From assembly GCA_009763385.1 (NCBI GenBank), contig CM019826.1, positions 66,711,864 to 66,775,863 of the forward strand: DNA of 64,000 nt, in the 5' to 3' direction. This DNA is from Coix lacryma-jobi var. lacryma-jobi. Lineage: Eukaryota; Streptophyta; Magnoliopsida; Poales; Poaceae. The notes under the pieces were generated by a model. The model saw only the letters and a list, made by a program, of their open reading frames with translations. It was not told the DNA's origin and searched no databases. Position 1 is the stretch's first letter. Each line of letters starts with the position of its first letter. The position numbers were made by a program, and so were the translations under genes. Shown here in pieces: positions 1-10,280 of the stretch.

Positions 1-1153
1 AGATGAGCTGGTAGTTGAATACGGTATGCCACTTTGCCACACTTGGCCAGAATTTGAAATGGTCCAATGTAACGGGAGCAAGTTTTCCTTTGACCCCGAA
101 ACGATAAACACCCTTGGTGGGTGACACCTTTAGATACACAAAATCTCCTTTGGCAAACGTCAAAGGCCTACGCCTTTTGTCTGCATAGCTTTTCTGTCGA
201 GATTGTGCTATTTCATATTTCTTTGTATGAGTTTGACCTTCTGTTCGGTCTCTTGAACTAAATTGACACCAAAGAACCATCTTTCACCAGGTTCGGACCA
301 ATGTAAAGGAGTCCGACACCTTCTGCCATATATAAGCTTCAAATGGTGCCATACGGATACTCTCTTGATAACTATTGTTATATGAGAACTCTGCTAATGG
401 TAAGCACTCATCCCACTTAAATGGAAAGTTAAGAGCACATGCTCTGAGCATATCTTCTAATATCTGATTTACTCTTTCAGTCTGACCATCTGTTTGTGGG
501 TGGTAAGCTGTACTGTGTAAGAGTTTAGTGCCCAGAGACTCATGTAGACTTTCCCAGAATTTTGAAACAAACTGAGTACCCCTATCTGAAACAATAGTCT
601 TAGGAACTCATGCAGACTCATAATCCTCTGAAAGTATATCTTGGCACATGTGGATGCCGAGTAGAGTAGATGGTTTGACTGGTATAAAGTGTGAAACCTT
701 GGTCAGACGATCTACTATAACCCAAATAGAGTCGTAGCCCTTGGATGTTCTTGGTAACCAACAATAAAATCCATACTGATGTCCTCCCATTTCCAGCAGG
801 AATTGGCAATGGTGGCTGCAGTTCACCAGCTGACTTAAAGATGAATGGCTTTAACCTTTTGACAAGTATCACATCTGGCTACATACTTGCGATTTCAATT
901 TTCATCTTAGTCCACCAGAATCTTTGCCTAAGATCCTGGTACATTTTTGTACTTCCCGGATGAATCGCAAATGGGGGGTAAGATGAGCTTCATCCAGAAT
1001 CTGCTTCCTCAATTCAGGATTTTTCGGAACGACCAGTCTGTCTTTGAACCAGACCACTCCTGCTTCATCGACTCGGAAGCAAGAAGCTTTGTCTGCCTTG
1101 GCTTTCTCTTTGAGATGAACAATACCCTTGTTTTCTTTGAGCAGCATCCACAA
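1..1153 (-). pseudogene. integrase and C-terminal pol remnant
   Basis: Minus-strand frames contain pieces of a gypsy integrase. Around 1153-902 is the zinc-finger/linker part. Around 770-610 is the start of the catalytic core (FIVGLPRT...GYDSIWVIVDRLTK, first Asp). Around 600-430 are SDRGTQF (second Asp) and HPQTDGQTERVNQ (catalytic Glu). Around 160-1 is a GPY/F-like module with the signature YIGPFQIL. The pieces lie in different frames separated by stops, so no functional integrase is encoded. Confidence 0.8.
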
Positions 1154-1206
1154 TCTTATCTTTGATAGATGACTGAACTATATATTAGTCAAACTGCCCT
1201 GAGTGA

Positions 1207-3336
1207 TCATCTGAATACCAGTTTTTCTAACTTGGAACAAAGAGCAAGATCTACTGGTCTGACAGTGATACAGTTGCAACGAACCTTCCGACTAAGAGCA
1301 TCGGCTACAACATTTGCCTTTCCGGGATGGTAATGCACTTCAAGATCATAATCCTTGATTAGCTCTAACCACCTCCGTTGTCTCATATTTAACTCTGACT
1401 GAGTGAATATATATTTCAGACTCTTGTGGTCAGTGTATATGTGACATATGTTGCCCAAGAGGTAATGACGCCAAATCTTCAAGGCATGGACAACTGCTGC
1501 TAACTCCAAGTCATGAGTTGGATAGTGTTCTTCATGACGCTTCAACTGTCTAGATGCATAAGCTATCACTCTGCCCTCTTGCATCAAAACACAACCAATC
1601 CCGATACCAGAAGCATCACAATACACATCAAACGGCTTCTCAATATTGGGTTGGGCTAAGACCGGAGCTGTAGTTAAGAATTCTTTTAGCTTCTGAAAAG
1701 CTTCTTCACATTTCTCCGACCAAACAAACTTGACTTCATTCTTTAACAACTGAGTTAAAGGTTTGGCAACTTTGGAGAAGTCCGGAATAAACCTGCGGTA
1801 ATAACCTGCCATACCCAGAAAACTGCGAACTTGATGAACAGTTCTGGGGGATTCCCATTCAAGGATTTCTTGTACCTTGCCTGGATCCACAGCTACACCT
1901 TCAGCTGATAACACATGACCCAAAAATGGAACTTTGTCTAACCAAAACTCACATTTACTGAACTTTGCATATAGCTGATGATCTCTCAGACGACCCAACA
2001 CTACTCTGAGGTGCTCAGCATGTTCTTGTGGATTCTTGGAATATATCAAAATATCATCAATGAACACCACTACAAACTTGTCTAGCTCAGGCATGAATAC
2101 TGAGTTCATCAGGTACATGAAGTGAGCTGGAGCATTGGTCAACCCAAAGGACATGACCAAGTACTCATATAGTCCATATCTGGTAGTGAAAGCAGTTTTA
2201 GCAATATCTTCAGGCCTTATCTTTATCTGGTGATACCCAGATCTCAGATCTATCTTGGAAAATACTTTGGCGCCCACGAGTTGATCAAACAGAAGATCAA
2301 TCCGCGGCAATGGGTACTTATTCTTCACTGTCACTTCATTGAGCGGACGATAGTCCACACATAGCCTCAATGTTTGGTCTTTCTTTTTGACAAACAAAGC
2401 AGGACAACCCCATGGTGATGAACTAGGTCTGACATAACCTTTATCAAGCAGTTCTTGCAACTGAACTTTTAATTCTGCTAGTTCCTTAGGTGGCATTCTA
2501 TAAGCTCGTCGAGATATTGGTGTTGTTCCTGGCTTTAGCTCTATGCTGAACTCAACATCACGGTCTGGTGGTAATCCTGGCAAGTCCTCAGGAAACACAT
2601 CCGGAAACTCACAGACTACTGGAATATCCTGGATCTCTTTAACTGTTGTTGCACAGACGTTGCCGCACATCTGATCAACGGCTTTCTTGGAAATTGGAAG
2701 TTGGATAAAGAGTTCAGAAGTACTATCAGGTATGATCAACCTGACTGTTCTATGCAAGGCATCTAATACTGCCTTCTGCTGGTGCATCCAGTTCATCCCT
2801 AGGATCACATCTATATCCTGATCCTTGATTACTATCATATTAGTGGGATAAGTATACCCGGTAAATTCTACGGGCACCTGATGCACCACTTCCCTTGTAT
2901 ATAAACGACCTCCCGGTGTGTGTATAAGGAAATTTTCCTTTGCTTCCCCAGTGGGTATATGATGCTTTTCAATGAAACTCTTACTGATAAAGGTATGCGA
3001 TGCACCAGAATCAAATAGTACTATTGCAGGATGATGAGCAACTGAAAACATACCCATCATGACGGGTTCCCCTTCAGGAAAATCTGCCGCTTGTGCATAA
3101 TACACCCGGCCAGTCTTCAGGACGGTCTTATTCTTCTGATTGTTATTGTGACCTTGATTCTGCGGTGGCGGTTGCTGTGGCCGCTGTTGGGAATTCTGAC
3201 CACTTTGCCCCTGTGGAGTATTTGGGATACTCTTCCTGGGATGTGGGCAATTACGGGAGAAATGGCCCGGCTTCCCACAGTTGTAGCATGGGTAATTGTG
3301 GTTCTGGGGAGTTTGGGTTCGAATGCCAGAGGGCAT
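1207..3336 (-). CDS. pol: gypsy pol: zinc knuckle, protease, RT, RNase H (truncated before integrase)
   Basis: A 709-codon open frame. Visible in order: a CCHC knuckle CYNCGKPGHFSRNC (residues 17-30), which belongs to the end of Gag; an aspartic protease with DSGA (about 109-112) and a downstream VILGMNW; RT from about 240 to 530 with FSKIDLRSGYHQ and the catalytic FIDD (425-428); and RNase H starting YCDASG (571-576) with YTDHKSL near 640. It stops in the linker before integrase. The frame opens only after a TGA about 27 bases upstream of the first codon, so it was probably once fused to gag and is now separated by a small deletion near 3330. RT and RNase H look intact by motif. Confidence 0.9.
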   Translation of the reverse strand: MPSGIRTQTPQNHNYPCYNCGKPGHFSRNCPHPRKSIPNTPQGQSGQNSQQRPQQPPPQNQGHNNNQKNKTVLKTGRVYYAQAADFPEGEPVMMGMFSVAHHPAIVLFDSGASHTFISKSFIEKHHIPTGEAKENFLIHTPGGRLYTREVVHQVPVEFTGYTYPTNMIVIKDQDIDVILGMNWMHQQKAVLDALHRTVRLIIPDSTSELFIQLPISKKAVDQMCGNVCATTVKEIQDIPVVCEFPDVFPEDLPGLPPDRDVEFSIELKPGTTPISRRAYRMPPKELAELKVQLQELLDKGYVRPSSSPWGCPALFVKKKDQTLRLCVDYRPLNEVTVKNKYPLPRIDLLFDQLVGAKVFSKIDLRSGYHQIKIRPEDIAKTAFTTRYGLYEYLVMSFGLTNAPAHFMYLMNSVFMPELDKFVVVFIDDILIYSKNPQEHAEHLRVVLGRLRDHQLYAKFSKCEFWLDKVPFLGHVLSAEGVAVDPGKVQEILEWESPRTVHQVRSFLGMAGYYRRFIPDFSKVAKPLTQLLKNEVKFVWSEKCEEAFQKLKEFLTTAPVLAQPNIEKPFDVYCDASGIGIGCVLMQEGRVIAYASRQLKRHEEHYPTHDLELAAVVHALKIWRHYLLGNICHIYTDHKSLKYIFTQSELNMRQRRWLELIKDYDLEVHYHPGKANVVADALSRKVRCNCITVRPVDLALCSKLEKLVFR

Positions 3337-4255
3337 TCGGCTGTCGTGGATAGTTAGAGTTCACAACAGTTTTAGCAGATGACTGCTGTGAGCTGGCTTG
3401 TTGTTGCTGGGGTGGACGGTACGGTGGACGGTTATGCTGGACTGGATGGTATATGATACGCTGGCGCTTCTTATTGCCACCAAACGATCCAGTCAAACTT
3501 CCACCCTTCCTCTTTTTAGCTTCAAGATGCTTGAAATGCTTCTCTTCTGCAGATATGGCTTTATTCACCGTATCATTGAAAGAGATATTATCATCACACA
3601 TTGCCAGCATCTTCTGCATCTTCGTATTCAGCCCCCTCATAAAGCAACTGCGCTTCTTGTCATCGGTGTTCACATGATCCAAAGCATACTGAGACAGGTG
3701 ATTAAACTTGCCAATATACTGCTGTACTGGCTGATCCCCCTGCCTGAGGGCTAAGAACTCTTCAGTTTTCATCCGCATTACACCCGCTGGAATGTAGTGA
3801 GCTTTGAAAGCTCTCGAGAACTCATCCCAGGTAACGCGGTGTCCTGGAGCTTGAGCAGCTTCAAAATTTGCCCACCAAGTTCCCGCAGCTCCCCTCAACT
3901 GCTGGGCTGCGAAGGCTGGCTTCTGAGTTTCAGTACAGTGGATTAGCTCAAACTTCTGATTCATAGTACGGAGCCAATCTGCAGCTTCTAAAGGCTCCTC
4001 AGCCTTAATGAATACCGGTGGCCTGGTCTCTATGAAGTCTTGATAAGTACTTTCTTGGGCCTGATGATGATGTCGGCCACGCTGTCCATATGGTGCATTC
4101 TGAACTAGGCCCTGCAGCAGACGTGCATTGTCTGCTGTAGCACGCATGAGTGCAGCAATAGCGTCTGCCAGCGTTGGTGGAACTGGGGGTGCATTAGGAA
4201 CACCCTCCCCATCATGAGACGAACCAGCCCCATCAGTAGCACGAGTACGAGGCAT
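3251..4255 (-). CDS. gag: gypsy gag (capsid), frame-shifted before its zinc knuckle
   Basis: Starts at the ATG at 4255 (MPRTRATDGAG); the open frame extends upstream but without a better start. The middle is a Retrotrans_gag capsid domain with the typical pattern YQDFIETRPPVF...EAADWLRTMNQKF...GAAGTWWANFEAA and FLALRQGDQPVQQY. It is followed by a Lys/Arg-rich basic linker and a Gln-rich tail. The frame ends at 3251 without a zinc knuckle because the CCHC motif now lies in the pol frame, which overlaps at 3251-3336. Comparison of the two frames suggests loss of two bases in a C run near 3330. Confidence 0.85.
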   Translation of the reverse strand: MPRTRATDGAGSSHDGEGVPNAPPVPPTLADAIAALMRATADNARLLQGLVQNAPYGQRGRHHHQAQESTYQDFIETRPPVFIKAEEPLEAADWLRTMNQKFELIHCTETQKPAFAAQQLRGAAGTWWANFEAAQAPGHRVTWDEFSRAFKAHYIPAGVMRMKTEEFLALRQGDQPVQQYIGKFNHLSQYALDHVNTDDKKRSCFMRGLNTKMQKMLAMCDDNISFNDTVNKAISAEEKHFKHLEAKKRKGGSLTGSFGGNKKRQRIIYHPVQHNRPPYRPPQQQQASSQQSSAKTVVNSNYPRQPNALWHSNPNSPEPQLPMLQLWEAGPFLP

Positions 4256-4460
4256 CTGCTCACAAACAAACCAAACTTTATTGATCTCTGGGTTATGATA
4301 CAAAAACAGTAACTGTTTACACACTCATGTTACATTATTCATGCATAACAGAACTGATACATGATTCAACTAGCTTAAGATCATGTTTAGCTAAACTATT
4401 ACACAGCCCTTACCCCCTAGGGTTTTAAGATCCACGCCTGACACTCTAGTGGGAGACGAT
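4256..4460. other. spacer between ORF0 and gag
   Basis: About 200 bases of A/T-rich sequence between the ORF0 stop and the gag ATG, on the minus strand. Nothing recognisable apart from leader-like sequence; a later start for translation of gag would require reinitiation or splicing. Confidence 0.4.
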
Positions 4461-5009
4461 TCACTCGTCACCCTCACTCTCACTGTCGCTGCCATCAGCA
4501 GACTCAACCACATCAGGATCTTCCTCACTCTGCCCTTCTACCTTTTCCTCATCCGTAAGTGTACCCATCTCATCTTCAGCTGCATTCGGAGGTGGAGGTG
4601 GATGGAATTGATCATGCAGTACATGGACTTCCTCATGTAACTGGTCATTGAATGCTTCTATATCCGTCACATATGCCTCCAACTCATGCAGACGGGCTAA
4701 CGCGGCATCTTCTCGCTGCCAGGCAGTGTTCCGTTCTTCAAGCATTTTAGTCATGAGCTTTTCTGCATTGACTACGCTTCTGTTGGCCCCCTCCAGCTTG
4801 AGTTTCATGCCTCCAGCTTTGGCAAGTGCTAAACTCTTCTCCCGAGAGGTGGTGGCCAACTGAGATTTCAACTCACGAACCTCTGCCCGTAAGTCCTCAT
4901 TGATCTCCTGACTCCTGCTGGACTCTTCCTCCTTGCGGGATGCGAGTTGGTGTCTGGGTAAACCATGAGGACCTGTACTCTTGCGAGGTATTTCCTTACC
5001 GCGCGGCAT
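4461..5009 (-). CDS. ORF0: coiled-coil protein upstream of gag
   Basis: Uninterrupted 182-residue frame with an ATG start, between the primer-binding site and gag. The N-terminus is basic (MPRGKEIPRKS). Residues about 25-130 are a long heptad-like, Glu/Lys/Arg-rich coiled coil with no proline. A PPPPP run follows, and the tail is strongly acidic and serine-rich (DGSDSESEGDE). Extra ORFs upstream of gag are known in some grass Tekay-type elements such as the RIRE3/RIRE8 group; the function is unknown. It is intact although integrase in the same element is broken. I see no enzymatic motif. Confidence 0.75.
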   Translation of the reverse strand: MPRGKEIPRKSTGPHGLPRHQLASRKEEESSRSQEINEDLRAEVRELKSQLATTSREKSLALAKAGGMKLKLEGANRSVVNAEKLMTKMLEERNTAWQREDAALARLHELEAYVTDIEAFNDQLHEEVHVLHDQFHPPPPPNAAEDEMGTLTDEEKVEGQSEEDPDVVESADGSDSESEGDE

Positions 5010-5401
5010 CCTAGTGAGATAAGATTTTGAATTAGGCAGATAAAGGAAAATACTTTTTGGATAGCAAGACAGGATTGGATTCTAACCCTTACCCAACTAT
5101 ACCATATACCACAAGTTGGTTAAGCATGATGCATGAAGCGTACTTACGCATAAAGCATATAAAATTTAAATTATACTCCCTTATATAGGAGTAGAAATTT
5201 AACAACAATTTTAAATTAAGGCTTAACTTAACATGCTACTCCACTTAGCAATCTACGATCCACTACTTTAAGATAGAACATAGATCGAATAGCATGAACA
5301 AGGTAAGTCAAAAGCATCTTGAACCAACTAACATTTAAAATAATTTTAACTCAAATCATTTTGAAGTTTTGCAACAATACTACAGGACTGCTGCAATGAT
5401 C

Positions 5402-5413
5402 GCTCCGATACCA
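5402..5413 (-). other. primer-binding site, initiator-Met type
   Basis: Minus strand reads TGGTATCGGAGC two bases after the LTR ends in ...TCACA. It is one base away from the plant initiator tRNA-Met PBS TGGTATCAGAGC. Confidence 0.85.
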
Positions 5414-5880
5414 GCTGTGACGGAACCTTCTGGATTATTAAGGCCCACGTATACTCGTCCTTGTCCTACAGACCTCGGACAGTCATATACTGTGCCCCAA
5501 TAGCCCAAAAGACCCACCACGTGTCATCGGGTAACCCGACTCATCCACGTTTCCTTACATTCCCAGGATCATTGCAAGAGTCATTGCAGTATTACAACAT
5601 TTCACAAATAATATACATCGGAGATAAAAGTGCGGAAGTATTACACCATAAGTTTTACAAACCAGATGTTCAAACTCATGTCGTTATTACAAACCATAGT
5701 TTCAAACTTTATTCTAGGTAGTGGAAGTAACATTACTTAAAACTGTATTTCACACAAACCACCCCGCCTAAGGGTTGTATTACTCCTCTCCAGACACGTC
5801 TTCATCAACGACCGTCACGCAACAAGCCTCAAAGCCAGGCTGCTCGTGACAGCCACCTGCAACAGGGGTTTAACAAACCC

Positions 5881-5898
5881 TGAGTACAAAGGTACTCA
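5881..5898 (-). other. LTR hairpin TGAGTAC-n4-GTACTCA
   Basis: Perfect 7-bp inverted repeat with a 4-base loop (AAAG), about 480 bases from the LTR's 3' end in its own orientation. The same stem with a different 6-base loop is in the solo LTR at 48068-48087. Confidence 0.7.
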
Positions 5899-7529
5899 AC
5901 AAGACTGACCCGACAAGAGAAGAGAAGATACAGGTATGCTGGCTTGGGTAGGCTCAACAAAATTTTCATTTGCATAAAAGCTTACTAAAGTAGTTCTATA
6001 TCCAAATTTTATTTAACCATTTAAGTACTTGGTAAGAACTGAAAGTGAATCATTAGTGAGAGATCATTATTCTTTCTTTAAACCAGTTCCATTTCCATTC
6101 TACGGTGCGGGTCGAAAGATTGAGTCTCCTTAACCGAGGAGCACGACGATTCGAATCGATTCAACCAGATCTGGGAGTTTTCCACGATCATACGATATAT
6201 GTAGACCCGTGATCACACATATATCAACCCCAACCTCGGATCCTCCAAACAAGACCGGGTCCGCGCCACCCGAGAGTACTCGTACACCTCCAATCCGGGA
6301 CTTCGACCCACGAGGGTAGCTAGTACTCCCGCCATCTCTCCACTCCCAGTGCGCGATTAGCCGTTCTCATTTAAGAACCACCAAGGCAGGGCTTACCGTA
6401 GCATATGATCGGTACTTCACAATTTCTCAATCTAGCAGGCCAACAACGATTAACCCTAACCGACACATCCGGGTCACCCTGCACCAACTTCAGGTTCGAT
6501 GCATGTGCCCATCTGGTCTTAACCATCATTCTTTCTCATTAGCATTCCGAAACGATAAGTATCGAAAACATTTCTCAAAAGCTTCATAAAGCAAGACTAA
6601 GCATTTCTAGCATTTTCATAAAGCAGGTAGCAAGGTATGATATATCGATAACAAGGTTGGTCATGCATCAACAGGTTTAAAACATTTATTTGATAAATAT
6701 TTAATGCATCAGGTTATCGAAAGTAAATGTAATTGTAAATCCAAGGAAATGGTTAAATGCACCGGGGCTTGCCTTCGTTGATCGGAAGAGTCTGGAACTC
6801 CTGATAACTTGGGTCAACTAGACACTCTGAACTTTTCGGATCAACCTCGTCCGGGCACTCGCTTACTTCAGAAGCTACACGATAAAGGAATGCATGCTTG
6901 ATGAGATGCTCATGTTATGATCATGGTAAAGATGGAAATTTACTAGGTTATAAACACTTGACTTGCAACAACTTGCCTCCACGGTAAAGTTGCAAACCAA
7001 CAAAATTAACTTATATAAACATACATGGTTTTCATGAATGACACTTGACTGCATCAAGCAGCAGATCAAGATAATTCATTGCTCTTTAACCTTTAAAACT
7101 ACTCTAAAGAACTTGGGTTCTATGTTTTATAACATTATTTAACCATCAAGAAAACAATTTTAATTAGTCGAAAATAAGTTGGGCAGCAATCTATGTTCAA
7201 ATTATTTCAAACTTGGTACACAGATTGGTTATGATTCAAACAGTGCACAAAATAAATTTCAGCATTTTTGGAGTTAAACTTGATTTTATAAAAATCATTG
7301 AACCCTTATTCAGGAAATAAGAGATATAATTTTTACTTTAAAATAAAATACAGAAACATGCCCATATTATATTTTTCATAAAAACTACACATTTCATGGA
7401 ACATGTACAAAAATTTTCATAATTTTTGGATCAACAGATTAATTCATACAAAAATAACAAAACCAGCATTAGTATGCACATATCAGAAAATAGATTAAAA
7501 CGTTTAAAACACAAAACCCCTAATGGGCC

Positions 7530-8620
7530 GAAACTGGCCCGATCGGCCCATCCCGCGTGCAAGGCGGCCCAACTCGGGCCGGCCCGCGCCTGCACGGCCG
7601 CTCTTGCAGAAAAACCCTCCGGCTTTAACAAAACTACAACCAAGCCCTTGACACTATTGAGCACTATTCCTCTGAGTCTAGGACTTTGCACCTAGGCCCT
7701 CGGGTTTAGTCGAATTCTCGTCGACACATCCCCGACTCCACGGCCGACGGCGGCGAGCTTCGGCTTGCGCACGCCGGAGCAACGCGACCTTCTCCGGCCA
7801 AACCAACTAGCTCAACGCCTTCCCCTTCACCTCACGGTCTCGCTGAACCCTCAAACTCCCTCCCTCGACCTCTCTCTCTACCCCGACGACGACAGCGGCG
7901 GACGGGATGGCACGGCGGCGGCACGCCGGCCAACTGGAAGCTCTAACGAGCCTAAGAACAAGCGCATCAGCACCAGAGGCTCACCACGACTCTAGCGGGC
8001 TAGGTCTCCGAGGATGATGCAGCTCCGAACGGTGATGACGACGACGACGGCGGATCTCAGCGGTGTGGCTCGATGGCGACGACCTGTTCCGGCTGAGACA
8101 GAGGGAGACAAGGTCAACGACCTGGTTCTAGAGCATCAGCAACAGATAAGGAAGAGAAAACGGAACTCAGGTGAGGATGATAGGGCCCCGAGCTTGCTGA
8201 CCACGGTGGCGGCGTCGATGGAGGTGTTCGGGACCGGAGACGAAGATGACGACCACGCCGGGCGGCTGCGGGGGCGAGCGAGGCTACGACCTAGCTCTAT
8301 GGCTCCGCAACAACGAGGCGAACACGGTGACGCGGTTGAACGGGACGAACAAACGCTCACGTGACCGGCGTAGCTGAGCGGAGTGACGGCGGCGACGGCG
8401 AGCGAGCAGAGGAGAAAAGCGAAGCACGGTGCTTCTGCAGAGCGATAACGCTGAAGAAGAGGACGGCGACGTGAAGAACTCGCGCACGCAGCTACCAAGC
8501 AGCTCGCTGGCGCGACGCATGCGCCCCAGCGCGAGCACGGCCTGGGCGGAGCAGCTCGCTGGCGAGCTCTGGATGTTTCCCCGCCTTTGCACTGTTCCTT
8601 GCTCACTCCCCCTTTTTCTG
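7530..8620. other. GC-rich island inside the Tekay LTR
   Basis: Strikingly GC-rich compared with the A/T-rich flanks. It gives long but unconvincing frames on both strands (for example 8014-8364 plus, 8136-8963 minus) with low-complexity Arg/Ser/Ala composition. Analogous islands occur in the other two Tekay-type LTRs (31620-32470 and 52740-53300), suggesting a promoter/leader segment rather than a gene. Confidence 0.5.
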
Positions 8621-9444
8621 AAATTTTGAAAATACTCCAGAAATTTGAACTATACTTCAAGTTTTGCCAAAATATGAACTGTAGAGTTTGAAAAGTTGTA
8701 CAACTTTGCTTTAACACCCTATGGCTAATTTCAACTGGAAATAAGTCAATTTGATCAAAACAGTTCAAATCCATTTCAAATTGGAAATTTGAAAAGGGGA
8801 CAGATTTAGGGTTTTGTATTAGAAGCAAAATTACTTTTGATTTTGCAATAACACTTGAAAAATGGTCAATGTATGAAATGTTCCTTTTGAAATTCTCTAC
8901 CACTTTGATGTAAACCTCAAACTCAGATTTCAAATAGTTTTTGAAATGCAAGTTTAGAATCAAAAGGGGACCATTTCCAGGGTTTGAATAGATTCAAAAT
9001 TACTTAAAATTTTGTACAGAAACTTTGAAAACTTTGAATACCAAAGTTGTACCTCTTCTCAAGATCTACAAAAAAGCTTGTAGGGTCAACCCCTAACTAT
9101 GCACAGATTTTGAGTTAACTGGAAAGGGTTAATTAACTCATATAGAAATTAATGATTTTTCCATTTTTAGGCTAAATAAACTTTGTAACCTTTTGAGTTG
9201 TTAAACCTGGATTCATGCCTTTACATGACTCTAGTCAAAAGGGAATGAACACAAGTTACTTCATAATGACATTCCAAAATAGGATTTTGAGCTACCACCC
9301 AAGCAATAACAAAAAGCTCACACAATAGAAATTAATTTTTTTTTTTTGAATGCATCTCAAGTGAGCTAGCATATGATGCTATGGAATGAAATGCTTATGA
9401 TGGCATGACAATATTTTATTCATGTAAACACCTGAGGTGTTACA

Positions 9445-10280
9445 ATACTCCTCCCCTTTCGATCTCCCAGTGATTGAGTCAATTTGAGCGGATGATTTCT
9501 TGGGGATAGTCTCCTAACTATCTTGTGATCATCTCCTCCATGTTTGAGATCGTGGGATTTTGATTTGGATCAGATTTGGGAAGATTTGGGTGAAGGGCGA
9601 CCGAAATCGCCTTCACTGGGTGGTCGCGGACAGTCCGCCATTAACCCCGTGGACAGTCCGCGCATCGGGACTTCGCCAGATCAGTGGCCGCGAGTCTCGG
9701 CTGCTTTGCTGATTTTTGACCGGCAGACAGTCTGCCGTTGTGAAGCGCGGACAGTCCGGGATCACCCAGGAAGGTTTCAGCAACTGTGCAGTTTTGCTCT
9801 TTCAGCCGGCGGACAGTCCGCCACCTGCTCGCGGATAGTCCGGGACTGGGAGTCAGGACAGTCTGGGACTCGGCTGAGAGTTGAGTTTTAGTGCGTTTGC
9901 TCTCACGGCTTTTTCGCTTGGTTTTGGGACTTCTCGTTTGGCCCTAGAGTTCACCAAGGAACCTCTCTAGGTATCTTTGCTACTTGTTAGCATCGGTATT
10001 TGGAGATTTCCCAACGTAGCCTTCCATCTACGTTCGGGAGTCGGTTTTTGGGTTGAACTTGAGCCGGAGCTTTTGGTGTTTTGGATTGCTCTGGTTTGGT
10101 GGTGCCTCTCTGTGATCCTAGGGATCATCCACCCTCTTCCAAGGGATGTGGGCATCACGTTTCGGTCGAAGCTTTTGGGGGTTGATTTTTGGGACAAAGG
10201 CCAAGGCTTCGAGAGAAATTTTTAGGCTCCCATTCAGCCCCCCCCTCTGGTCGCTTTCTGGTAGAATTCTTGGTCCTTCA
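9445..10280 (+). repeat. copia B-family LTR, 3' part, plus orientation
   Basis: Reverse complement of the same segment in the copia B LTRs at 37991-38900 and 54137-54800. It ends with the family terminus ...TTGGTCCTTCA at 10280, and what follows (10281) is the interrupted gag of copia A. The 5' part was displaced to the left of the Tekay insertion and is outside the window, so solo LTR versus full element cannot be decided. Confidence 0.8.
9626..9868 (+). repeat. array of CGGACAGTCCG palindromes in LTR
   Basis: About seven copies. Perfect ones include GCGGACAGTCCGC (9626-9638), GGCGGACAGTCCGCC (9808-9822) and GGCAGACAGTCTGCC (9722-9736); the last differs at two symmetric positions and is still a perfect palindrome. 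Degenerate copies lie near 9651, 9750, 9832 and 9857. Confidence 0.8.

Larger units (their letters stand above)
1..9444 (-). mobile_element. Ty3/gypsy retrotransposon, Tekay/Del-like, 3' end outside window
   Basis: Read on the minus strand, the order is LTR (5416-9444), primer-binding site, extra coiled-coil ORF, gag, then pol with protease, RT, RNase H and integrase running off the left edge. Integrase after RNase H is the Ty3/gypsy order. A GPY/F-like stretch after integrase and the long TGTAACACC... LTR suggest the chromovirus Tekay/Del group; the chromodomain that would confirm it lies outside. The element interrupts a copia B-type LTR, whose remainder resumes at 9445. Its outer target duplication cannot be checked because the other end is missing. 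Confidence 0.85.
5416..9444 (-). repeat. 5' LTR of the Tekay-like element, about 4.03 kb
   Basis: On the plus strand it starts TGTGACGGAACC and ends GGTGTTACA; read in its own orientation this is TGTAACACC...TCACA. Its termini match the solo LTR at 47646-54136, and it shares an internal block with it: GAGTAC hairpin, a 'ggatcc...accgg...gcgccacccg' stretch, and 'accggggcttgcct'. It contains a GC-rich segment at 7530-8620 and about three degenerate repeats of roughly 180 bp at 8630-9130. No coding domain is visible inside. Confidence 0.85.

Noticed and set aside
3251..3363. Programmed ribosomal frameshift between gag and pol
   Set aside because: Possible, but Tekay-type elements usually have one continuous frame and a two-base deletion in a C run accounts for the overlap.
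8014..8963. Long plus- and minus-strand open frames in the GC-rich part of the Tekay LTR
   Set aside because: Composition-driven: low-complexity Arg/Ser/Ala/Glu translations on both strands, no domain, located inside an LTR.
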